Origin: Sequoia sempervirens
Taxonomy: Eukaryota > Streptophyta > Pinopsida > Cupressales > Cupressaceae
Length of the DNA stretch: 64,000 nt
NCBI GenBank assembly: GCA_007258455.2
Contig: VDFB02321307.1
Span: forward strand, 1 to 64,000
Direction of reading: 5' to 3'
Positions 46,756 to 57,906 of this stretch are shown piece by piece (positions within the stretch are counted from its first letter, which is position 1; the number at the start of each line of letters is the position of its first letter). The notes below the pieces were generated by a model. The model was given only the letters and a program-made list of their open reading frames with translations, had not been told where the DNA came from and made no database searches. The translations under genes were made by a program, and so were the position numbers.

Positions 46756-47382
46756 ATGGAGTACACTCCCAATGCTTTCAAGACTGAATCAACTCTCTAC
46801 CACGATTACATCAAAACAGCTGAGACAGACTTGCATCACATCAAGCCGGTGTTCGATCTACATGCCTTGGAGAGCGCAGGAAACACCTCAATCAGAAACC
46901 TGGGACATTCTGGACTTCTCACAGCAGCATCTATTCCTATATCAGTTCAGAGTCTTGAGTTCGTAATCCCTTTCATCAAACATTACAACCCGGCTACTAG
47001 GGAGATCCAGTCAACAGACGATAGATTGATTTGCAGTCTAAAGCCTAATATGATCGAGAAGTTTTTTTCCATTCCCCCATGGCCTGAAAGCGTTACTCTC
47101 TCAAAGGGTGAATGTGAAAGGAGATGGAATATGCACAAAGATAAATATAGTAAGAAGATTGTACTGAAGTGAACGAAAGAAAAACATCAGACTCTGCCAA
47201 GTCATATTTTGATGATGTCAGCAAAGTTTGAGAAAGCGGCCTATGAGGTCGAAGATTTATTGAGATCTATTGCAGATGCTGAAGATATCCTAGAAAAGCG
47301 ATGCTTTGCTGTTGATGGCATAGATGCATCGAACCAGGATACAATCTCTAACTTCCTAGCGGATGTGATCGAGCTTTAAAGT
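46756..47382 (+). pseudogene. U3-encoded ORF of unknown function (5' LTR copy)
   Basis: ATG 46,756 opens 138 codons (MEYTPNAFKTESTLYHDYIK at the start; FSIPPWPESVTLS and RRWNMHKDKYSKKIVLK near the end) to a TGA. The same frame then stays open for about 68 more codons (MMSAKFEKAAYEVEDLLRSI, ISNFLADVIEL) to TAA. The amino-acid mix is that of a soluble, partly helical protein, and I recognise no domain. It lies wholly upstream of the LTR TATA box, so in genomic element RNA it would be the last ORF, at the 3' end. The TGA is shared with the 3' LTR copy, so it predates insertion. Confidence 0.55.
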
Positions 47383-47618
47383 AGCTTTCTTCTAGAAGCT
47401 TTCTTTCCCGCTTTCTTTCTATTCTTGGAATAATTATTATCCATTCTTTGAGAAGAGAAAGAAGATAAAATGTAATAGTTGGTGTTTCCTACTTTTTCTG
47501 CTCTCTAGGGTTTTAGATGTTATCTTCTTTCTAGATTTAGTAATAAAGCTTGCTTGCTAAGCAAACCCTAGATTGTGAAAGCAAGGAGATTTTAGGGTTC
47601 CTTACTCCTCTGCTTCTC

Positions 47619-47626
47619 TATAAATA
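47619..47626 (+). promoter_or_regulatory. LTR TATA box (5' LTR)
   Basis: TATAAATA in the context CTTCTCTATAAATAAGAGCC, about 700 bases before the LTR end. It would place transcription start near 47,650 and make everything upstream U3. The same sequence occurs at 57,899 in the 3' LTR. Confidence 0.65.
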
Positions 47627-48331
47627 AGAGCCTTTGCTCATTTAGTTTCTTTAACCATGCTAGTGAGAACAAAACACTGAGCCTATTGTGCCTTCTATTT
47701 GTTACTCAAGTATTGTTCAATTGTGTTGTGATAAGCAAATTGTTGAGCCTCTTTAGCCAACAAGGAGTTAGTGTGATTGTTGTTTCTATTGTGTTAAGAA
47801 TAATTTTGCAAGCCTCTTTAGCTGCAATTTCTTGTTCAAGGCATGTTAGAAGTGAGCTTTTTTCCAGAGATTTGAGTAATGAAATCATGAGCCTCCTTTG
47901 CCTTGGTCGAAAATCTCAGATTTTCGTTATTTATGTTCTACTTTTATGATCTAGATTTCAGCTTACATTGAAGTGTGTAGATGTTTGTTGGAATAGAGTT
48001 TATCAAAGTATTTTTTCAGAAGATCTACCTTGTTAATTTCTAACTTCTCTTGCTCTGCTATTACTTGAGAGGTTAGGAACGTCTTTAGTTTAAGTTAGTC
48101 ATAGTTGAACTTCTTATATTAGAAAATCTCAGCTGCGGCGTTTGTGTTTAAAAAACCTTGTGCTCTAAGCTGATTAAAAAGATAGGCAACTTAGTTTTAG
48201 TTTACTTTCTTTCAAACACCATTAGCAATAGGGAGCTTCCCCTCCTAATTTGAAGAACAGTTTATCTATGCATAGCTGTCTGTTTTCAAATCCGCATTCC
48301 AGAGGTGTGAATTTAAACGCCAACAATTTTT

Positions 48332-48349
48332 TGGTGCCCATCGTGGGGC
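48332..48349 (+). other. Primer-binding site of the giant-LTR element
   Basis: TGGTGCCCATCGTGGGG starts 6 bases after the LTR end CAACA. It begins with TGG, complementary to tRNA CCA ends, and resembles the TGGCGCC-type sites of plant Tat/Athila elements. The matching tRNA was not determined. Confidence 0.6.
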
Positions 48350-48389
48350 ACGAGGCATTAAACAACAAAGAAAGCTTAGGCTTTATGTC

Positions 48390-49970
48390 ATGGGTATGAC
48401 TATCTGTCATCCTAATGGTCTAGTCGAACAACCTGATCTTACACCTCCAGTTATCCAGCCGACTTTCCAGATAATTGAAGGGGAGCAAGTAGACATCATC
48501 AGCAGCTTAAGGAGTTTCATCTTTGAGAAGAAGGAGACCCCTGCTCAGTGGAGAAACACTGCTATTATTCTAGACCAAGAGGAAGAGAAAGTTGATATTG
48601 AAGCCGAAAGACCTGCCTTGCCATCACCCGCGTGGGACTAGACAATCCTGGCATACATAGTCTATACAAGGAGGAGAACAAGAACAAATCCACTCTTCCA
48701 AGAAGAAGTTGATCCTTTCCTTCCACACACACATCCTACACAAGTTGGAGAATCATCCAACATTGTTCCTGAGTTTGACGCAGTTCCTGAGTTCAACACC
48801 GTACCTGTGTTCAAGGAAGAAGAATCCGAAGCGATGGGTGATAACAACAACAACGATGACAACAACAATCACAATTGGAGAAGAGATCCCCCACTACCTT
48901 GGGGTGATCATATCGGACCTTTGGCCCTAGGAGCAAATCATGAATTTCCTAAGGGTCAAGAAAGCACTTTCCATGATTCCAAGGTGATGGAAGTCAACAT
49001 CCTGACGATCATCTTTCAGCCTTTTCAACGGCTTGCGCTGTTTTGCATGTAGCTCATTAAGATATTGCTATATGTCTCTTTGTTGAGACACTCGCGGGAG
49101 CTATTGCCGAATGGTTCAATCACTCAGAGCCTGGTTGCATAACCAACTGGAACACTGTGACTAAAAAGTTTCTTGCAAGGTTCAAACCAACAGAAGATAG
49201 CCACTAGTTATTCGCTCATTTATCAAATTCAAAGAAGGAGGACAATGAACCAATGAGGGAGTTTGTAGCAAGGTTTAACCGCCTGGTTACTCGTCTTTCA
49301 TATACACTCAATCCATCACCTGAGATCCTGTTAAGAAGTTTTGTCAATGCACTTCGATCAGAGATAACTTTTATCTTGAGATCAGCCCATGAGACGGAAC
49401 TGGGAGAAGCACAACAAGGTGCAATAGAAATTGAAGATAACATGATCACTTCAAGAAAGATCAGAGGAGATGCTATTAGGCCTTTGGTTCAAAGTTTCGC
49501 TGATCCATTACTTCAAAGGGTTGCAAATGAAGTAACTATTCTCAAGAGGCAATTGCCACTCCAGCCTACACCTCTTGCTCAAGTTGCACCAGCACCTGCT
49601 TTGCCCGCACCACAGTAGCCTTATCAACCTCAGTAGCCGTATCAGCCAAGGAGAAATAAATTTCAGCCTTACAACAATTACAGGCCACAAGGACCACCTC
49701 CACCAAGGCAAGCAGCTGACAATACACAAAATGTTGTGTTTTTCTCTTTTCATGATTCCACTGAACATACCGGTACCTCTTGCCCCGAAAATGTTAGAAT
49801 GAACAAGATAATGGGATATGTGGAAGCTGCACTTGCACCAAGTTTCATTCCAACTCCAAGTTCGAATGTTGTCTTACCTCAATCGGACAACTTCGATGGC
49901 GACTCCGCAACGGGCTACTTTGAAAGTGAACCTGATTTTGAAGATCAAGATGAAGATATTCGTTAGTACT
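48390..49970 (+). pseudogene. Gag of the giant-LTR element
   Basis: One frame starts at MGMTICHPNGLVEQPDLTPP and runs through an acidic and asparagine-rich region. A frameshift near 49,040 leads into the retrotransposon gag core: ETLAGAIAEWFNHSEPGC, KKFLARFKPTED and PMREFVARFNRLVTRLSYTL. A proline- and glutamine-rich segment follows, with two TAG codons where CAG is expected (near 49,618 and 49,633), then a C-terminal acidic part ending at 49,966. No CCHC knuckle is seen. Gag would form the particle that packages element RNA. Confidence 0.75.
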
Positions 49971-50005
49971 CTCTTGCAGTAAATCCTAAGAATCATACGA
50001 CTCCT

Positions 50006-50725
50006 ATGTTCACCAGAGCTCAACATCTAAGGGCACACAAAGAAGAGGAAGAAGAGAGACTGAAAGTATCAAAAGACAAAGAAAAAGGAAAAGAAGTAGC
50101 TTCTACTTCAAATGTTAAGTCTTCTCAAGAGACCATAAAAGTAGTTGTTGAAGACTCGTCTTCAACAAATTTTGATATTGTAGATTCCTTGATGAAGAAC
50201 AAAGTGCAGATTTCTCAATTCGAGTATCTCCAAGATCATCCAGAGCAAGTGGAACGACTTCTCAAATTTGTGAAGAAAGGACCTACCAAGCAGCCCATAT
50301 TGCTCGAATCATCTGTTCCGGTGGAAGACAAGCCTAAGCCCTTCTATATTTCTCTGTATATAGGGGGTTACAAATTGAGCAATTGTATCATTGATTCTGG
50401 AGCTTCAGACAACATTATGCCTCTACAAGTGATGAATGCTCTAGGACTTTCGTGCACCAAGACAAAGGACAAATACTACTCACTGGAGTCCAAGTCAGTT
50501 TCATTGGTCAGACAATTAAAGGATGCTCAAGTGAGGTTGGCGGCTTGTCCTGAAAAGAAAATCATGATGACCATCCTAGTAGCTGACATTCCAGCAAGCT
50601 ACGGGATGCTATTAAGCAGGAGCTTTTGCAAGGACCTCGGTGGAGAGATTCAAATGGATTGGTCTTCTGTGAACATTCCATTAAAGAAAGGAACTTTCAA
50701 GCTGGAACCAGAACCCAAATCTTGA
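50006..50725 (+). pseudogene. Protease region of the giant-LTR element
   Basis: A 239-residue open frame begins with a charged linker and contains the aspartic protease motif CIIDSGASDNIMPLQVMNAL, with the catalytic DSG intact, then PASYGMLLSRSFCKDLGG. It is in the same frame as gag and the following RNase H-like domain, so a single polyprotein is likely. It ends in a TGA at KLEPEPKS. Confidence 0.8.
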
Positions 50726-51300
50726 TTTGTGGTCGTGAAGTCTCAAGATCCTCAAGCTCAAGTTCTATATCAAGAAACGGGTCTTGGTATTTACGCCATG
50801 CTATCAGAGATTCCTAAAGAAAGTCAAGAGATCGCATGCATCATAGAGAAATCAGCAGATGATCCTAAGCTATGGACTTTGTAGTTCAATGGCAGTTGTT
50901 CCACTACTAGTTCGGGAGCGGGAGTTGTGATAATTTCTCCTGAAGGACAATTGTATCCATTTGCATATCGCCTACAATTTGAATGTACAAACAATACAGT
51001 GGAATATGAGGCACTTTTACTAGGTCTAAAAAATGCAAAGGACATGGGTATCAAATATCTTAGGGTCGAAGGTGATGTAGAGCTAGTTGTGAAGCAAGTC
51101 AGAGATCAATTCAGAGTGAAAGCATATCGTCTTCGACACTATAGAAATAGGGTGTGGAATGCAATAGATTGGTTCGAAGCTTTTGATATCAAGTACATTC
51201 CACATTTGGAAAATAGAAGAGCAGATGCCCTCACGGTATCAGCTTCACTTTTCATGCCACATTCTGACTTTCGTCAGAATGCATTTGCCATTGAGTTAAT
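50726..51300 (+). pseudogene. RNase H-like domain located upstream of RT
   Basis: The frame reads FNGSCSTTSSGAGVVIISPE, LQFECTNNTVEYEALLLGL, LRVEGDVELVVKQVRDQF and NRRADALTVSAS. This is the RNase H fold with Glu and Asp catalytic positions; the first Asp is Asn here (FNGS for FDGS), and a TAG precedes it. Such domains are the additional archaeal-type RNase H of Tat elements. The notable point is its place between protease and RT, as also in the element at 61.5 kb. A linker region (51,300-51,690) follows. Confidence 0.75.
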
Positions 51301-51690
51301 ATACAGGCCAGTTGTACCTGACAATTGTGATAATTGGCAAGTCTTTAACGATGATGAACACATCAAGGAGTTTCTTGTTATGGGAGATAATTTCAAGGAA
51401 TTGTTATTTGAGGGCAGTTCATTCACTCATAGAGAGGCAGTAATAGAAGCCTCCGATACGCCAAAGGTTGTTGAAGATAAAGAAAGTCTTGAAGAATCAG
51501 ATTCTGGCATAATCCAGTTGAAAGGAAATAAGATTCCCAAGGGTTTGGTTTCCTTGGAGAATATTTTTGACAGGCATGACAGATACATACAAGATCAGAG
51601 AAATTCTAGCGAAAGAACCTCAGCTGAATATCAACAAGTGAATATCGGAACAGTTGACAAGCCTAGACTTGTTAATCTGGGTACATGTTG

Positions 51691-52530
51691 AACTACAGAG
51701 GAAAGTGAGAGGTTCATCTCTTTGTTTAAGCAATATCGGGATGTCTTCGCCTGGTCATATGAAGATTTGAAAGTTTTTACACCAAGAGAATTGTCTCACA
51801 CAATTCCTCTTCAACCTGAAGCAAAGCCCTTTAGGCAAAAGCAATGACACTACAATCCGCGGATTCAAGACACCATCTACGCGAAGATCACTTTTCACAT
51901 CTGGGGAAAGTCTTCGAGAGATGCAGATATCACAAAATATCGATGAATCCCAAGAAGTCTATCTTCATGGTGACGGAAGGCAAGTTGCTTGGTCATATTG
52001 TCTCCAAGGAGGGAACACAAATTGACCCAAATCGGGTTGAAGCTATCAGAAGTTTGTCTCTTCCAACAAGTAGAACAGGGGTACACTATTTCTTTGGTAA
52101 AGTAAATTTCATACGAAGATTTGTACCAGATTTTTCTAAGTTGACTAAAGATATATATGCTATGATGAAGAAGAAGACAATTTTTAAATGGACGAAAGAA
52201 GGAAAAAGGGCATTTGCAGCAATAAAAGAAGCCATTAGTCAAGCTCCAGTGCTAGTCCATCCCGATTTTGAAAAAGAATTTATCCTTTATTGTTATGCAT
52301 CAGAGCATACTCTGGCTGCCATCCTAACACAGAAGCTAAATGAAGAAACGAAATCTCCAATAGCTTTCATGAGCTGTAGTTTCAAGGATAGCGAATCAAG
52401 ATACTCTCAGATTGAAAAGAATGCCTATGCGGTGGTTCGAGCTATAAAGAATTTCAGATTTTATATCTTAAATTCTCACACCATTGTGTATGTCACGGAT
52501 CCAACAGTGAAAAGTGTGTTAACTCAATAG
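51691..52530 (+). pseudogene. RT remnant with deleted catalytic core, plus Gypsy-type RNase H
   Basis: The RT N-terminus is present (VFAWSYEDLKVFTPRELSHT, IPLQPEAKPFRQKQ). Near 51,885 the frame jumps to the RT thumb (SHLGKVFERCRYHKISMNPK, GKLLGHIVSKEGTQID), so about 140 residues including the YLDD motif are missing. The connected RNase H follows: FAAIKEAISQAPVLVHPDFE, then LYCYASEHTLAAILTQK, where the first catalytic Asp of the Gypsy RNase H is absent, then KNAYAVVRAIKNFRFYI. It ends at TAG 52,528. Confidence 0.8.
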
Positions 52531-54009
52531 GAGATGGGCTCCAAGAGAGGTAATTGGGTCGCGAAGGTGCAAGAGTATGACTTGGAGATCAAGCCAACCA
52601 AACTCGTCTGTGGGAGAGGTCTTTGTCAGTTGATAGCAGAGGATGGAGATAAGAAGTTTCATGCCAAAGGTATTCCTCAAATTGAACCTGAAGTTAAGGA
52701 AGATCTTCCAATGGTCCTATTAATAGGGTCTTCGGGAGAATGGTTTACTGAGATATGGTATTACCTGACATATGGTGATTGTATGAATCACCTGAACAAG
52801 CAACAAAGGAGAATGCTTAAGCTAAAAGCACAGAATTATGTAATCATCAGCAATGTTTTGTACAAGCGGGGTCTTGACGGAACATTCTTGTTGTGTGTTA
52901 CCAAAGATCAACAATGGCACTTGCTTGAAGCCTTCCACAATCAAGCATGCGGTGGTCACTTTTCTTCAAAGGTGACAACTTTTAAAATCTTGTGGGCACA
53001 GTTCTTTTGGCCGACCATGTTCCGAGATGCATATGAGTGGGTACACAAATGTCAGTTGTGTCAGCAGTTTGTTGGCAAGGCGAAGTTAGCAGCCGCTCCT
53101 CTCAGGCCAGTTGTTATAGACGCTCCATTCCAACAATGGGGTTTAGATTTTATTGGTCCTATCAACCCACGTTCCAGCAAGGGGCATATTTATGTCCTTA
53201 CAGCCACTGATTATTTCACAAAATGGGTTGAGGCCATTCCCACCAAGCGAGCAACGTCTGAGGTCGTGTGTGAGTTCTTGAAGGAAAACATTGTCACACG
53301 CTTCAAAGTGCCTCACAAAATTGTGACAGATAATGCAACATGTTTCTCATCAGAGGAGCTAATGGAGTTCTATTTTGATCATAGCATTACATTATCTCAT
53401 TCATCAGATTATTACCCATAGGGTAATGGACAAGTTGAATCGTCGAACAAGAATATTGTCACAATCATCTGCAAGTTGGTTGATTCCAGTCAGTGAACTT
53501 GGCACAAGAAACTTTATGATGCTCTTTGGGCCGATAGAATTACTCCGACGAGAGCCATTGGTACCTCACCCTTTATCCTCCTACATGGTATAGAAGTAAT
53601 GATACCTATCATGTTAGAGTTGTCTACCTTGCAGCTGGCGACCACAGTTGAAGATGGAGAATTTATAGATCCTATTCAGAAGCGTATCATGTACCTGACT
53701 AAGCTTCAAGAAGAAAGGGAAGAGGTAGTAGACAGAATCACTTAGCACCAAGAGCGGGTGAAGAAATTTTTTGACAAGAAAGCTCGCCAATGAGATTTCA
53801 AGGTTGGAGATCAAATCCTCTTATGGGATAAGAGATATGAGCCCAAGGGAATGCACGGTAAATTTGATTCCTTGTGGTTGGGACCTTTCAAGATTCACGA
53901 GCTCGCAGGAGAGAACACCTATATTATCTCATGCTTGGATGGAAGTCTCCTTCCTCTACCACATAGTGGGCAGTACCTGAAGCACTTCGTCCCTTCGGGG
54001 GTGGAGTAA
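52531..54009 (+). pseudogene. Integrase of the giant-LTR element, without chromodomain
   Basis: The zinc finger is HNQACGGHFSSKVTTFKI then CQLCQQF. The core has all three acidic positions: WGLDFIGPINPRS, KIVTDNATCF and GNGQVESSNKN. TAG stops interrupt it at about 53,419 (before GNGQVE), 53,494 and 53,743. The C-terminal GPFKIHELAGENTYIIS module ends at SGQYLKHFVPSGVE and TAA 54,009, with no chromodomain. Apart from the stops the frame is continuous for about 490 codons. Confidence 0.85.
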
Positions 54010-54122
54010 GTTCTCAAAACAATCTTTGTAAATATTTTTCATTATTTTTTCGTAATGTGTTTCCCCTTTCCGTGACGTTTTTGTTATGTTGTATTTCCCC
54101 TTTCCGTAACAGTCATGTCGTG

Positions 54123-54245
54123 TTTTAGGTGATTAAGAGTCTTGTTTTAGGTGATTTGTAGGAAAGTCCAACTATTAGGTGAATATTAGGAAGTCCGGTT
54201 ATAGGTGATTAAGGAATGTCTTGCAAAATAGGTGATTAGGAAATG
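54123..54245 (+). repeat. TTAGGTGATTA minisatellite before the 3' LTR
   Basis: Five degenerate copies of (T)TAGGTGATTA with AGGAA(A/G)TC-like spacers lie between the integrase stop and the 3' LTR. Just before them a TTTCCCCTTTCCGT block is duplicated (54,060-54,110). Confidence 0.7.
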
Positions 54246-54949
54246 ATATTGACTTCGATACCCAATGGACAAGGCATTGGTCTAAGCTCAAACTCCAGAG
54301 ATTATATGGTTCTCCTATGCCGTAAGTATCCACCATGGTCCCCAAACAGAGCCAATGTTGTACCCCAAAATTAAAATTTTTGTTACACTTAAATATTTTG
54401 AAGAAATGAGTAAAAGTCTTGTCAAATCAGTCAAAAAGGTCAAAATTTGGGTGTGTGTGTCTTGCATGAGGGGTTAAAACGTAAATTTTTTAAAATCTGA
54501 TGATCTAGGTCTGCTAAGAGCAGCTTAATCAACAAAATCCAGATCTCAGTTTTTCATCCCTAAATTTTAGGAAAACTGCTATTTTTAGAAATTTTCTCGA
54601 AATAGTAATGTTTTCTGGGTTTTTCTAGGTTTCTTTCGAAACGGATACTAGCAAAATTTTCTAAAAATAGAAAGGTGGTCCATTAGGGTTCAAATTGATT
54701 TTTATTGGCTCAAATCTCGCCCACATTAGACTGGTGCAGTCAGAATCTCAAAAGATCAGTTTTTCCCTAGTGGGTCTATTTTGCTTTTTCAGAAGCATAT
54801 CAAGAGCTCCGAGGTCATTAATGGAGGTCAGTCAACTGTCAGGCATTAGATTCAGCATTCAGAACATTCAACAGAAGGTGAAATGATGAACATGCGTAAA
54901 GAATGAGAAAGAAAGTGAAAAATGAAGAAAATTTTCTAACACTGTTGAG

Positions 54950-56140
54950 TTTGGGCGCCCCTGGTGAAGAAGGGCGCCCACCTTTTTAGGGCACCATATG
55001 ATAAGATTAGGGTTTCAAGCCTCCAGTCAAACTTCCTCACTTTTTTGTCAGCTTCGTAGCGAATCCTCCGGTGCAGTCAAAAGATCATTCAATCATTCAG
55101 GATTCGACGATGAACAGGAGGGATTCACACGGAAAACGGAGTGAAGAATTTGAAAAATGTCAAAAATTGACTAAGTGTTGACATTCTAGGTGCCCCAGGT
55201 GAAGAAGGGTGCCCAACTTTTTGAAGGGCCTAATTCAACAGTTAGGGTTTGTCAAAGTGTTCAATCTCTTCAGATTTTTCCCAGCTTTGCAATGCATGTC
55301 TTCGTCAGCGTATTCAACTGGTCGTCTTTCGGCAAATTCAGATCGAAGATGAAGGTTTAGAATGAAGATTTCAGACTGGAAGACGAAAATCATGAAAAAA
55401 TGGTTAAGTTTGGAGAAGATGGGCGCCCCTAGTGAAGAAGGGCGCCCAAGCTTTCAGGGGGTCAAACGAATGAATTTGCAGATAAGTGTCTAACGAAATC
55501 TCTTCATAGTTGATTCAGCTTTCCAGCGAGTTATCCAGCACATCAATCGAAGTTCGCAATCACCAGATACAAAGAGCTGAACGTAGAGTCCAATGAAGCC
55601 TGAGAACCAAAATTCAGAAGCAAACACAAAAAATCAAAAGTAAACTAAGTCTGGGTGAAATGGGCACCCCCAGCCAAGATGGGCGCCCAAACTTTTGAGG
55701 GGTTAAAACCCACTTTTTGGCGAAGATCGTTCCAGAAGACCCCTCCTAATTCTTCGTCAGCTTCACGATGAGCACAATCGTCAGTCAATCCGACGCTCAG
55801 AGCTCCAAATTCGATGAGATCGTCTATGGAAGAGAAGCTAATGAAGAAATTGAAGATCAGAAAAATGGCTAACACTGTGAAAGTTCGGAGCCCCTCGAAG
55901 GAAAAGGCACCTATGATTTTGGAGGTCGAAATGAAGGATTTTGCCAAAGATGCCTCCAAAACTTCTTTCTCAGAATAAGTCAAGCTCCGATGTGAAACCT
56001 TCAGCTTGCCTGTTGGATCAATCTGCCGACGGTAAATCAGAGGCGAAGTAGCATGTCAAAATGGTGAAAAGTTGAAAATATCAAAAAATAAACTAACACT
56101 GGAAGAAGTGGGCGCCCCAGGTGAAGAAGGGCGCCCAAAT
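54950..56140 (+). repeat. Six tandem ~230-bp units with paired GGGCGCCC palindromes (3' LTR)
   Basis: Copies start near 54,953, 55,189, 55,420, 55,661, 55,888 (degenerate) and 56,109. Units 1, 3 and 6 have both perfect octamers or nearly so. Differences from the 5' LTR are mostly C/T or G/A changes at CG sites. Confidence 0.8.
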
Positions 56141-57035
56141 TTTCATACCTTAGAGAATTTTCTGAGATTTTCAAAAAGTTTCAAAATTTCCAAGGAAGGT
56201 GGCGTCCAAGTTCAATGGAGCTGAGTTTTAGGGTTTTGGAAATAAAAGCAAAGAAAGCAAAACCTAATCCAAAGCCCTAAAGTCTATTTAACATCATTCT
56301 TTCATGTATTTTTCATTATTTTTGCAGGTAGCATCCAGAGGAGAAAGTTGGAGCAGCAAGTTTGAAGAATTTTTGTGATTCAAGAATCCATCTTTGCTGG
56401 TTTTGCATCAAATTTTTCAAATCAGCAAGCATAAACCCTTGCTTTTTCAAGCTTTTTGTTCCAGAAGATCGAATTTTTCAAGCAAAAGGCCAAGGCTTTC
56501 CATTTTTCTGTCATCTGGGTCTTTTTTCCTTAATCTTCTGAAGAATTTTTCTAGAACTTCATCAAGTTGCAGCAAGTGCTTTTATTTTGCATGTCAGTGA
56601 AAACCTCAGTGCATTCAAATTTCAACCATTTGGGTCCTTTCCAATCAGTCTTCTGAAGAAAACCCATATTGCACCTTTTTTCAAGAAAGTTCAAAATCTA
56701 GGGTTGGCTACTTTTTCGATCAATCGTCAAGGTTTTGCAAATGCAATCATTTGGGTCCATTTCTATTCATATTCTGAACAAAACCCAGATGCCAGCTTTT
56801 TTTAGGAAAAATTGAAGAAATTAGGGTTTGCTGCTTTTTCAGGCAAAATTCAAAATTTTCAAAAATGGACAATCTAGGTTGTCTTGCAACGAATTTCTGA
56901 GCAAAACCCATATCTAAAAAAAAAATTCAAAAAATTTGTCCGTTGGAGCAAGAAAATCAGCATTCTAAAAATAGAAATTGCTCAAGACTTGTCTGAACCT
57001 AGGCGAGTTTACAGTCATTCTTCGAGCTTTCCGAA

Positions 57036-57662
57036 ATGGAGTACACTCTCAATGCTTTCAAGACTGAATCAGCTCTCTATCACGATTACATCAAAACAGC
57101 TGAGACAGACTTGCATCACATCAAGCCGGTGTTCGATCTACATGCCTTGGAGAGCGCAGGAAACACCTCAATCAGAAACCTGGGACATTCTGGACTTCTC
57201 ACAGCAGCATCTATTCCTATATCAGTTCAGAGTCTTGAGTTCGTAATCCCTTTCATCAAACATTACAACACGACTACTAGGGAGATCCAGTCAACAGACG
57301 GTAGATTGATTTGCAGTCTAAAGCCTGATATGATCGAGAAGTTTTTTTCCATTCCCCCATGGCCTGAAAGCGTTACTCTCTCAAAGGGTGAATGTGAAAG
57401 GAGATGGAATATGCACAAAGATAAATATAGTAAGAAGATTGTACTGAAGTGAACGAAAGAAAAACATCAGACTCTGCCAAGTCATATTTTGATGATGTCA
57501 GCAAAGTTTGAGAAAGCGGCCAATGAGGTCGAAGATTTATTGAGATCTATTGCAGATGCTGAAGATATCCTAGAAAAGCGGTGCTTTGCTGTTGATGGCA
57601 TAGATGCACCGAACTAGGACACAATCTCTAACTTCCTAGCAGATGTGATCGAGCTTTAAAGT
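57036..57662 (+). pseudogene. U3-encoded ORF of unknown function (3' LTR copy)
   Basis: Same layout as the 46,756 copy: 138 codons to the shared TGA, then an open continuation. The two copies differ at only a handful of residues in the first part (for example TLNAFKTESALYHDY here). In this copy a further TAG appears at 57,615 where the 5' LTR has CAG at 47,335. Confidence 0.55.
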
Positions 57663-57898
57663 AGCTTTCTTCTAGAAGCTTTCTTTCCCGCTTTCTTTCT
57701 ATTCTTGGAATAATTCTTATCCATTCTTTGAGAAGAGAAAGAAGATAAAATGTAATAGTTGGTGTTTCCTACTTTTTCTGCTCTCTAGGGTTTTAGATGT
57801 TATCTTCTTTTTAGATTTAGTAATAAAGCTTGCTTGCTAAGCAAACCCTAGATTGTGAAAGCAAGGAGATTTTAGGGTTCCTTACTCCTCTGCTTCTC

Positions 57899-57906
57899 TA
57901 TAAATA
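57899..57906 (+). promoter_or_regulatory. LTR TATA box (3' LTR)
   Basis: TATAAATA in the same context as at 47,619. In this position it could drive transcription into the flanking DNA at 58.6 kb and beyond. Confidence 0.6.

Larger units (their letters stand above)
44659..48325 (+). repeat. 5' LTR (left-truncated) of the giant-LTR element
   Basis: Homologous to 54,919-58,605. The distal 560 bases of the 3' LTR have no counterpart here; similarity starts at AATGAAGAAAA near 44,661. It ends in GCCAACA followed by the primer-binding site. Contents in order are the six-unit palindromic array, the U3 ORF, a TATA box, and about 0.7 kb of R-U5. Confidence 0.85.

Noticed and set aside
47686..47949. 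87-codon frame at the R-U5 part of the LTR, also at 57,966
   Set aside because: Hydrophobic chance frame downstream of the TATA box. It is duplicated only because the LTR is, and a complementary frame exists at the same place.
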